Below, piece after piece: positions 1 to 5,192 of a stretch of 5,192 nt of DNA. Each line of letters begins with the position of its first letter. Position 1 is the first letter of the stretch. The notes below the pieces were generated by a model. The model was not told where the DNA came from and did no database searches. It worked only from the letters and a program-made list of their open reading frames with translations. Source of the stretch: Pseudohongiella sp. GTDB taxonomy: Bacteria > Pseudomonadota > Gammaproteobacteria > Pseudomonadales > Pseudohongiellaceae. The position numbers were made by a program, and so were the translations under genes. The stretch is taken from assembly GCA_030652635.1 (NCBI GenBank), contig JAUSPW010000100.1, positions 1 to 5,192 on the forward strand. The letters are read 5' to 3'.

Positions 1-1167
1 GAAATCTGGCAGGCTACCGGGTTCGGCACTACGTTTATGGTCATCACCGACCAAGGTAATGTCATCATTGATACATCATTGCCCGCGACAGCACCCCGAC
101 ATAAGCAACTATTGCAGGCCGTCAGTGACGCACCGGTGCGCTACATCGTCTTGACTCATGCTCATGGTGATCACATAGGGGGCGTGCAGCTTTGGCGCGA
201 GGAGGGCACTGAGATCATCGCCCATTCAGAACATGAAGAATTTATGCATTATCAGACACGTCTGGCAGGCATGTTTGCACTGCGCAACGCCGCCCAGTTT
301 CCGGATCTGCCTCGCCCGACCGGGAATGCTGCCCAGGCTGCACAAAGCAATCCGGGCAACTACGACGCGCGGATTCAGCCAACCATTCTGTTTGATCGGG
401 ACTACGCGTTTGAGTTAGGCGGCCTGACCTTTGAGATCCTCCATACCCCAGGCGAAACTTACGACCATTTGTCGGTCTGGATACCCGAACTGAAAGCCGT
501 CTTTGTGGGTGACAACTTTTATGGTTCCTTCCCCAATATTTATACACTGCGTGGCACCAAACCACGCTGGGCGCTGGATTATGTCAACTCACTCAACAAA
601 GTGCTGGCACTGCAGCCAGACATCATGATTCCCAGTCATGGCGACGCCATCCACGGCAATTCCATGATCAATCAGGCCGTCAGCAAGTATCGCGATGCCA
701 TTCTGCATGTGCACGACCAAACGGTTGCAGGCATGAATCAGGGCAAAGATGTGTACACACTGATGCAGGAAATCACCTTGCCAGATGACCTGAATATCGG
801 CGAGGAATACGGCGCCATTTCATGGACAGTGCGCGGTATCTACGAAGGTTACATGGGCTGGTTTGACGGTAATCCCGCCAATATGTATGCCATGCCCCCG
901 GCAGCTGTGTATGCTGATCTGGTGGCATTGGGCGGCGGCGCGGACAAAGTGGCCGAGTTATCTCAGCAATACCTCGAGGGTGGTGACGCTGTGCGCGCCA
1001 TGCACATGGCGGATGTTGCGTTGACCGCCGATCCGGTCAACGTGCCTGCCTTGCAAGCGCGGCTCGCGGCCTTGCAACAGCTGCTGACCGATTCTGCCAA
1101 TTCCAACGAAGCCGGTTGGTTGCGTCATGGCATCAACGAAACTCGCGCACGTTTGAATCAACCTTGA
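1..1167 (+). CDS. MBL-fold metallo-hydrolase with alkyl-sulfatase-type dimerisation region (5' end outside window)
   Basis: This is a probable metal-dependent hydrolase of the metallo-beta-lactamase fold, related to alkyl sulfatases such as SdsA1; the substrate is unknown. The frame is open from base 1 and the first ATG (base 37) lies inside the first beta-strands, so the gene is partial at its 5' end; 388 residues are visible. Counting from base 1, the metal motif HAHGDH is at residues 53-58. PGE (Glu152) stands where most MBL enzymes have PGH, GDN (Asp171) follows, and SHGD (His213) supplies a late ligand. The segment NIYTLRGT (about 179-186) and the block SWTVRGIYEGYMGWFDGNPA (274-293) closely resemble the alkyl sulfatase core and dimerisation domain. 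A helical region rich in Ala and Leu follows, with TPR-like spacing. The SCP2-like C-terminal domain of full SdsA1 enzymes is absent, since the protein ends about 95 residues after the GWFDGNPA motif. Localisation cannot be judged without the N-terminus. Sulfatase activity is inference; another esterase-like activity is possible. Confidence 0.88.
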   Translation, partial: EIWQATGFGTTFMVITDQGNVIIDTSLPATAPRHKQLLQAVSDAPVRYIVLTHAHGDHIGGVQLWREEGTEIIAHSEHEEFMHYQTRLAGMFALRNAAQFPDLPRPTGNAAQAAQSNPGNYDARIQPTILFDRDYAFELGGLTFEILHTPGETYDHLSVWIPELKAVFVGDNFYGSFPNIYTLRGTKPRWALDYVNSLNKVLALQPDIMIPSHGDAIHGNSMINQAVSKYRDAILHVHDQTVAGMNQGKDVYTLMQEITLPDDLNIGEEYGAISWTVRGIYEGYMGWFDGNPANMYAMPPAAVYADLVALGGGADKVAELSQQYLEGGDAVRAMHMADVALTADPVNVPALQARLAALQQLLTDSANSNEAGWLRHGINETRARLNQP

Positions 1168-1195
1168 TGTTTGTCACCTTTACCCAGGCAGGGCA

Positions 1196-1618
1196 TTGAC
1201 CTCTGTGATCAATAAAATTCTGATTGGACTGATTTCAGGCCTGATTTTGCTGGCCATTTACCTGTTGCTGATTGCGGTGTGGCCTGAGCCATCGCCCGAG
1301 ACTGTGGCCAGGCGCAATGATGAGCAGCGCGTCGAAGACCTGGGTCTGATCATCGAGGCGGTTCACAATTTTCGGGGTGCACAACAGCGATTACCTTACA
1401 CTTTGCAGGAACTTGCAGAAGCAACACGCAACTTACGCTGGCAAGATCCTGTCACCGGTGAAGCGTATGAGTACGTTTTTGTAAACAAAGATGTCTACAG
1501 CCTGTGCGCCACATTTGAAACTGACGCTGCCGATTCGGCTTATGGCAATTTGCCAGGCTTCTCCCGGCACGGCATCGGGCACGCCTGCATTTACCGGACA
1601 TTTGAGTTGATGGGCTGA
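1196..1618 (+). CDS. Small membrane-anchored protein with pseudopilin-like (GspG-like) soluble domain, function unknown
   Basis: This 140-residue protein has one hydrophobic span at about residues 8-29, then a charged linker (ETVARRNDEQRVEDL) and a soluble domain that is probably periplasmic. The motif DPVTGEAYEY (84-93) and the following YSLCATFET (101-109), with a second cysteine at 131 near the C-terminus, resemble the C-terminal domain of type II secretion major pseudopilins. Proteins of this anchored type occur in proteobacteria without an assigned role. It lacks a prepilin peptidase site (no Gly-X4-Glu before the hydrophobic segment), so it is probably not a processed pilin. Cys104 and Cys131 could form a disulfide. 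The start is the TTG at 1196, with AGG at 1186-1188 seven bases before it. GTG at 1205 is an alternative, served by AGGG at 1190-1193. No ATG lies between the in-frame stop at 1154 and these codons. It follows the MBL gene by 28 bp on the same strand, so shared transcription is likely. Confidence 0.8.
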   Translation: MTSVINKILIGLISGLILLAIYLLLIAVWPEPSPETVARRNDEQRVEDLGLIIEAVHNFRGAQQRLPYTLQELAEATRNLRWQDPVTGEAYEYVFVNKDVYSLCATFETDAADSAYGNLPGFSRHGIGHACIYRTFELMG

Positions 1619-1639
1619 GCTTTTTCCAGGTGAAGTGGA

Positions 1640-2578
1640 TCAGATCCGGCGTGTCACACCGGCATACACGCGCTCCAACCAGTCAAAATCTTCCAGCTGA
1701 TTGCCCGGTGTACTGATGGCAGCGGCAGCGGCAGCCACGCCATAACTGAACGCTTCGGAGACGGCTTTTCCCTGGTACAACTTGCAGGTCATCACCGATA
1801 CAAAACTGTCGCCAGCCCCAGCATGGCTGACCACGGTCACCGGCGGTGGCGTCACATGCATGCACTCGCCAGTGCGGCTCGCCAACAGCGCACCGTTTGG
1901 CCCCAATGTTAAAACCAGGTGTTCAGCCCAACCCGCTTCCACCATTTTTTTCATGGCATCAAGGCGATCCTGCGGGGTATCAGGTCCGTTGTATCCCAAG
2001 GCTGTAAAATCTTCGCGATTGAGCTTTACAAAATAAACCCCGGCCTCTAAGGCAGGGCGCAATGCAGGACCCGACGTGTCGAGCACCACGCGGATCGCTC
2101 TGCTTTTGCAGAGCTGAACCACCTCTGCAAAAAACGTGGCAGGCACAGAAGGTGGCAGACTGCCACTGATCACCAGCATCTGTGGTGCAGGCGTCAAAGC
2201 AGCGATGGCATCCAGACAGCGCTGCCATTCATCAGGAAACAACACTGCGCCCGGAAACACCAGATGAAGCGCCTTACCTGTGCTGGATTCACTCAAAGCA
2301 ATGTTCTGTGTTGTTTCGTTTTTAATGTCGATGCGCTGAAACGGCAGGCCGTCGGCGGTCAATAATTGCGCCAGCAAATCCCCATGATGACCGCCGGCAG
2401 GGAACACCGCACACACGTCCAGACCAAGGCGGCGCAGATTGCGGGCCACATTGATTCCGCCTCCACCCGGCGCGCGGTTGTTGATCTGACAGCGGGTTTT
2501 GCTGTCGTCGTAAAACCGCTCGGTGCTGGCAAACATGTCAACGGCCGGGCTCATGGTCAATGTAGCGATGGCTGTGAT
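1640..2578 (-). CDS. pfkB: PfkB-family sugar kinase, probable 6-phosphofructokinase II (AUC start proposed)
   Basis: This is a cytoplasmic ribokinase-fold kinase, probably phosphorylating fructose 6-phosphate to fructose 1,6-bisphosphate with ATP in glycolysis. From the proposed AUC start it is 312 residues, against 309 in E. coli PfkB. Visible motifs are TLTMSPAVD (6-14), SKTRC (26-30), PGGGGINVAR (37-46), FPAGG (59-63), VFPGA (107-111), VISGSLPP (136-143), and AGAGDS (253-258) with catalytic Asp257. GGGGINVAR and FPAGG match Pfk-2. FruK and LacC relatives usually have GGKG, so 6-phosphofructokinase is favoured over 1-phosphofructokinase or tagatose-6-phosphate kinase. The start is unusual: ATC at 2578-2576 follows AAAGGAG by 7 nt and gives exact register with E. 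coli PfkB at D14, K27, R29 and C30. The first conventional starts, TTG at 2560 and ATG at 2554, lack a ribosome site and would remove most of the first beta-strand. The gene lies 36 bp after the upstream unknown gene in the same direction, so they are probably cotranscribed. The family call is firm; the exact sugar specificity is less so. Confidence 0.85.
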   Translation of the reverse strand: MTAIATLTMSPAVDMFASTERFYDDSKTRCQINNRAPGGGGINVARNLRRLGLDVCAVFPAGGHHGDLLAQLLTADGLPFQRIDIKNETTQNIALSESSTGKALHLVFPGAVLFPDEWQRCLDAIAALTPAPQMLVISGSLPPSVPATFFAEVVQLCKSRAIRVVLDTSGPALRPALEAGVYFVKLNREDFTALGYNGPDTPQDRLDAMKKMVEAGWAEHLVLTLGPNGALLASRTGECMHVTPPPVTVVSHAGAGDSFVSVMTCKLYQGKAVSEAFSYGVAAAAAAISTPGNQLEDFDWLERVYAGVTRRI

Positions 2579-2585
2579 GATCGAA

Positions 2586-2592
2586 CTCCTTT
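2586..2592 (-). promoter_or_regulatory. Ribosome binding site of pfkB that points to the AUC start
   Basis: On the minus strand the bases read AAAGGAG, a near-complete anti-16S match. It lies 7 nt before ATC at 2578 and 4 nt before ATC at 2581. The TTG at 2560 is 25 nt away, too far to be served by it. It sits in the short gap after the TAA (2617-2615) of the upstream gene. Confidence 0.75.
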
Positions 2593-2614
2593 GACGTAAC
2601 TGTGCAACGGTTTG

Positions 2615-3628
2615 TTATGCACGCTTCCAGCTTTCGCTGAACGTGTAACACTGGGCATCGTGTTTGATCAAATCATGCAGTAGCGCCAAAACCATCGCAG
2701 AACCCGATTCAACAGCACTGTTGTGCTGGCCAATTTGTCCACGCAGGACATCTGCCGTGGTATTGCAGATCAAGGGTGGGCGATGCACAGGTTGGCTTGC
2801 GAGAAACAGGTTATTGCGCACTTCCTGAAGTTCACGCAAACAGTTGGACTGCTCGGGAATTGCACCGAGCACACTGCGCGCTCTGGCGTGTAATAAATCG
2901 TGATTACCCGCCTGACGACAGTCCAACAGGACTTCCAGTTGGTAAATGACCAGCAGCACTGTGCGCGCACTGTATTCGTGTCTTTGCTCGGCCACTTTTA
3001 GCAGAGTAAACAATACCTTGTTGATGTTTTTTAACGCGGTGTCTGTGCAACTGGTTTCACAAGTTTCCAGCCATTGCCAGACCCGTTCAAATGATTGCAC
3101 CGGCAATACGGGCCACTCGTTGTAATTGGCGGCTTTCATGGCCCCGAACAAAATTCTGCTGTCAAACGCTTGCGCTTCATATCGATGAGCACCGTCACCG
3201 TCAAATCGCGCATCCAGTATCTGAATGGACCCTGGCAAACTGATGTTGCAGGCCAGCACCAGTTGCTGAATAAACACGCTGACCAGTTGGTAGGACTCAA
3301 GTTCGGTGAGTGCCGTGCCGCTGCGATTGACTGCAATGATCAGGGCAGCATCCATTGGCAACGAACTGTCCGCGCCCTGTTTTGTGGCATACGCATCAAA
3401 ACTGCCCGCATTGGAGACAGCCTGCTCCATCAGTGTCAGCAGGGCAGAGGCATCGAGGCTGACCTGATACTCGCCGCTTTGAGCGTTAGTGCCTGCCATC
3501 GCAACAAACGGTTTGTGCTTGAAAAAACCATCAATGGTTTTCCATAAACTGATAACTCTGGCACTTTCCGCCTGATTTCCCGGTGGCAGTGCATTTCCGA
3601 TGTGGAGCTTTATTGTTGCTGATGTCAT
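2615..3628 (-). CDS. Unknown protein, possible HEPN/Apea-like C-terminal domain
   Basis: I do not recognise this 337-residue protein with certainty. It has no signal peptide or membrane span and is probably cytoplasmic. The N-terminal 200 residues look mixed alpha/beta (for example PMDAALIIAV at 91-100 and SIQILDARFDGDG at 134-146). The C-terminal part is helical: LLVIYQLEVLLDCR (225-238), DLLHARARSVLG (244-255), LRELQEVRNNLFLAS (264-278) and a last helix MVLALLHDLIKH (312-323). This order, with a 'LE-LL' helix, then 'RA--LLG', then 'L-E-RN', resembles Apea-like HEPN domains. However, the usual Arg-X4-6-His catalytic spacing is not clear; the nearest His (282) is 11 residues after Arg271. The start is ATG at 3628, with GAGGA 7 nt upstream; an in-frame ATG at 3661 has no such site. 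It is the first gene of a minus-strand pair with pfkB, 36 bp upstream of it. A role linked to sugar metabolism or to RNA targeting or defence is only a guess. Confidence 0.82.
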   Translation of the reverse strand: MTSATIKLHIGNALPPGNQAESARVISLWKTIDGFFKHKPFVAMAGTNAQSGEYQVSLDASALLTLMEQAVSNAGSFDAYATKQGADSSLPMDAALIIAVNRSGTALTELESYQLVSVFIQQLVLACNISLPGSIQILDARFDGDGAHRYEAQAFDSRILFGAMKAANYNEWPVLPVQSFERVWQWLETCETSCTDTALKNINKVLFTLLKVAEQRHEYSARTVLLVIYQLEVLLDCRQAGNHDLLHARARSVLGAIPEQSNCLRELQEVRNNLFLASQPVHRPPLICNTTADVLRGQIGQHNSAVESGSAMVLALLHDLIKHDAQCYTFSESWKRA

Positions 3629-3635
3629 TATCGAG

Positions 3636-3640
3636 TCCTC
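3636..3640 (-). promoter_or_regulatory. Ribosome binding site deciding the start of the unknown gene
   Basis: GAGGA on the minus strand lies 7 nt before the ATG at 3628-3626. It selects this start over the in-frame ATG at 3661, which would add 11 polar residues and has no comparable site upstream. Confidence 0.7.
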
Positions 3641-3694
3641 GTGCCGTTGTCTGGCATCCATATTGCTAACAACATACTACCAATACCCACAACC

Positions 3695-3698
3695 GGAG
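3695..3698 (+). promoter_or_regulatory. Ribosome binding site of the M20 hydrolase gene
   Basis: GGAG lies 3 nt before ATG at 3702 and 6 nt before the adjoining in-frame GTG at 3705. The spacing suits GTG slightly better. The two choices differ by one residue and do not change the signal peptide. Confidence 0.55.
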
Positions 3699-3701
3699 AC
3701 C

Positions 3702-5129
3702 ATGGTGAAGATCAATAACAAGGTATTCAGAACAACCCTTTCTTTGCAGACCTTAGCGAAACAGACATTGGCACTGCTGATGTCGGCCATGCTGCTGCCA
3801 GCCGCTTCCGCGCAAACGACACCCGCCGATGATAATGCCGTGCAGTGGTTACAGGAATTTGTGCGTGTTGACACCATTAATCCGCCGGGCAATGAATTCA
3901 GAGCCGTTGAGTTTTATGCACGAATATTTGACAGCTACGGCATTCCCTATGAAACAGCGGAAAGCGCACCGGGCAGGGGCAATATCTGGGCCCGGCTGGA
4001 AGGCGGTGATGACCCCGGTTTGATACTGCTGCAACACACCGATGTGGTGCCGGCGGATCGCGAATACTGGACCTTTGATCCGCTTTCCGGTGAGTTAAAA
4101 GACGGCTATATCTATGGCCGTGGCACACGTGACATGAAAGGCTTGGGCATTGCGCAGCTGGTGGCATTTCTGAACCTGCACACCTCCGGTCAGCCGCTGA
4201 ATCGCGATGTGGTGTTTCTGGCAACCGCCGATGAAGAGGCGGGTGGCGAGTTTGGCGTAGGCTGGTTGATTGACAACCATCCCGGGATTTTTGAAGACAT
4301 CGGCATTCTGTTAAACGAAGGCGGTGGCGGCAGTCGCAGCAGTGCCGGGGATGTGGCCTTTGGTGTGGAAGTCACCCAGAAAGTACCGGTCTGGTTACAT
4401 TTAAAGGCTGTTGACGTGCCTGGCCACGGTTCGTCTCCACGCACCACCAGCTCCGTCACACGCATTGTGCAAGCCTTGAACACCTTGCTGGAAAATCCGT
4501 TCCCACCGCGGATTATTCCGCCGGTAGACGACTATTTTGTGGCGCTGTCAGAGACCATGAATGATGAATGGGCCTCAGCCTACGCAGACTTGAACACCGC
4601 CATTCAGGACCCGGCGTTTGTGCAGCGCCTGCATGAGCAGCGTCCCGGCCATAATGCCTTGATCAGAGACACCTGCTCCATGACCCGCTTTGAAGGCTCC
4701 AGCAAAATCAATGTGATACCGCCGGAAGCCTGGGCCGAGCTGGATTGCCGCATCCTGCCTGACAAACCTGCTGAGCAGTTTGTGGCAGAACTGGAATCCC
4801 TGATTGCGCATACCGGTGTCACAGTGGACGTGATCATGGCCTTTACACCGGCAATTTCCACCACCAACTCGCGCTTGTTTGAGGCGATTCGTAATGTCAC
4901 CGGCGAGTTGCACCCCGGCTCCAGAGTGATTCCATCGGTGACCACCGGGTTCACCGACAGCCACTTTACCCGTGATCTGGGCATCATCAGTTACGGCTTT
5001 AATCCGATGATCACTGATGATGGTGAGCACACGGGTGTGCATGGCAACGATGAACGTGTGCCGGAAGCCGCGTTCAAACGCGGCGTCAGCGACTTTTACG
5101 CGGTGATCCGTAACGTGGTGGTCGACTGA
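3702..5129 (+). CDS. Secreted M20-family metallopeptidase / amidohydrolase
   Basis: This is a dizinc hydrolase of the M20 family (carboxypeptidase G2, ArgE and DapE relatives), likely cleaving peptides or N-acyl amino acids in the periplasm or outside the cell; the substrate is unknown. From ATG 3702 it is 475 residues. A Sec signal peptide is visible: basic start (K3, K7, R10), hydrophobic run at about 22-33, and a predicted cut after ASA at residue 37. Catalytic motifs are in family order: HTDVVP (112-117; ligand His112, Asp114), GRGTRDMKG (139-147; bridging Asp144), ADEEAGG (176-182; general base Glu178, ligand Glu179), NEGGG (205-209; ligand Glu206) and HGNDE (447-451; ligand His447). The dimerisation domain carries VPGHGS (His242), and DCRILP (348-353) marks return toward the catalytic domain. 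All expected residues are present, so it should be active. An in-frame ATG at 3600 was not chosen because it overlaps the divergent gene and would put 34 residues before the signal peptide. It appears to be a single-gene unit. Confidence 0.93.
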   Translation: MVKINNKVFRTTLSLQTLAKQTLALLMSAMLLPAASAQTTPADDNAVQWLQEFVRVDTINPPGNEFRAVEFYARIFDSYGIPYETAESAPGRGNIWARLEGGDDPGLILLQHTDVVPADREYWTFDPLSGELKDGYIYGRGTRDMKGLGIAQLVAFLNLHTSGQPLNRDVVFLATADEEAGGEFGVGWLIDNHPGIFEDIGILLNEGGGGSRSSAGDVAFGVEVTQKVPVWLHLKAVDVPGHGSSPRTTSSVTRIVQALNTLLENPFPPRIIPPVDDYFVALSETMNDEWASAYADLNTAIQDPAFVQRLHEQRPGHNALIRDTCSMTRFEGSSKINVIPPEAWAELDCRILPDKPAEQFVAELESLIAHTGVTVDVIMAFTPAISTTNSRLFEAIRNVTGELHPGSRVIPSVTTGFTDSHFTRDLGIISYGFNPMITDDGEHTGVHGNDERVPEAAFKRGVSDFYAVIRNVVVD

Positions 5130-5133
5130 TACT

Positions 5134-5175
5134 AAAAAGCACCTGCAGCGCCCGGGAAAACATCCGGGCTCTGCA
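5134..5175 (-). terminator. Hairpin with T-tract in minus-strand orientation, possibly bidirectional terminator
   Basis: The arms are TGCAG (5144-5148) plus GCCCGG (5150-5155), and CCGGGC (5164-5169) plus CTGCA (5171-5175). They form an 11-bp stem with one C-T mismatch (5149 against 5170) and an 8-nt loop. It starts 15 bp after the M20 stop codon. Read on the plus strand no T-run follows. Read on the minus strand the stem is followed after 5 nt by TTTTT (complement of 5134-5138). It could therefore end a convergent gene lying to the right of the window, and may also slow or stabilise the end of the M20 transcript. Confidence 0.6.
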
Positions 5176-5192
5176 TGCCGTGTTCAGACACA

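Larger units (their letters stand above)
3629..3701. promoter_or_regulatory. Divergent intergenic region between the minus-strand pair and the M20 gene
   Basis: This 73-bp gap separates two divergent start codons, so promoters for both sides are expected here or just inside the coding ends. It is richer in A and T in the middle (about 3660-3685). I see only weak sigma-70-like boxes. For the plus strand the best pair is TTGTCT at 3647-3652 and CATACT at 3673-3678, with an overlong 20-nt spacer. I found no convincing operator palindrome. The promoter role rests on gene arrangement rather than on clear motifs. Confidence 0.4.

Noticed and set aside
242..565. Minus-strand open frame (107 codons) within the MBL gene
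   Set aside because: It is low in hydrophobic residues and rich in Arg, Ser and Pro as expected of antisense frames, and overlaps conserved MBL motifs.
1611..1640. Possible terminator between the converging genes, suggested by TTTTT at 1621-1625
   Set aside because: No stable stem precedes the T-run on either strand; the only pairing (GCT with AGC) has no room for a loop.
3095..3547. Plus-strand open frame (150 codons) across the unknown minus-strand gene
   Set aside because: It has no family features, and the opposite strand has a good ribosome site and coherent helical pattern, so the plus frame is a shadow.
3629..3661. In-frame ATG at 3661 extending the unknown minus-strand gene by 11 residues
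   Set aside because: The inner ATG at 3628 has GAGGA at 7 nt; the added residues are polar and the site upstream of 3661 is poor.
3646..3673. Inverted repeat GTTGT / ACAAC in the divergent gap
   Set aside because: The arms are only 5 bp with an 18-bp spacer and do not extend, so it is within chance expectation.
3600..3701. In-frame ATG at 3600 extending the M20 protein by 34 residues
   Set aside because: It overlaps the start of the divergent gene, lacks a ribosome site, and would bury the clear signal peptide behind 34 extra residues.
4575..5042. Long minus-strand open frame (155 codons) inside the M20 gene
   Set aside because: It is antisense to a gene with every catalytic motif intact, shows no recognisable domain, and is explained by codon bias of the real frame.

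Overview
The window is a compact stretch of bacterial chromosome, most likely from a gammaproteobacterium. The codon use is of moderate GC, the genes are tightly packed, and the sugar kinase follows the E. coli PfkB (Pfk-2) sequence closely. There is also a Sec-exported M20 hydrolase of a kind common in heterotrophic, often aquatic, proteobacteria. The lineage is an inference from protein resemblance only. I see no rRNA, tRNA, CRISPR array, insertion sequence, phage gene or plasmid function.

Layout, left to right. Bases 1-1167 (+) hold the 3' part of a metallo-beta-lactamase-fold hydrolase with an alkyl-sulfatase-type dimerisation region; the reading frame is open through base 1, so the start lies outside. 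After 28 bp on the same strand comes a small single-span membrane protein with a pseudopilin-like soluble domain (1196-1618), probably in the same transcript. Facing it, 21 bp away, is a minus-strand pair transcribed leftward from about 3628. The first gene of the pair is an unrecognised 337-residue protein with a possible HEPN/Apea-like C-terminal half (2615-3628). The second is a PfkB-type 6-phosphofructokinase (1640-2578). Diverging from this pair across a 73-bp gap is a secreted M20-family metallopeptidase or amidohydrolase (3702-5129, +). It is followed by a strong hairpin (5144-5175) whose T-tract lies on the minus-strand side. No stretch longer than 300 bases lacks a gene.

The genes do not form an obvious single pathway. 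Two are hydrolases (MBL and M20), and the second is predicted to act in the periplasm, which suits nutrient scavenging. The kinase is central sugar metabolism, and its pairing with an unknown HEPN-like protein is the least expected arrangement.

The most interesting detail is the start of the phosphofructokinase. A near-perfect Shine-Dalgarno (AAAGGAG) stands 7 nt before an AUC codon. Starting there restores the N-terminal strand in exact residue register with E. coli PfkB (D14, K27, R29, C30). No AUG, GUG or UUG in that frame lies between the upstream stop codon and a UUG six codons inside the conserved strand. This is either a rare AUC initiation codon, a mutated start or a base error. I saw no clear evidence of a wholly new multi-gene system.
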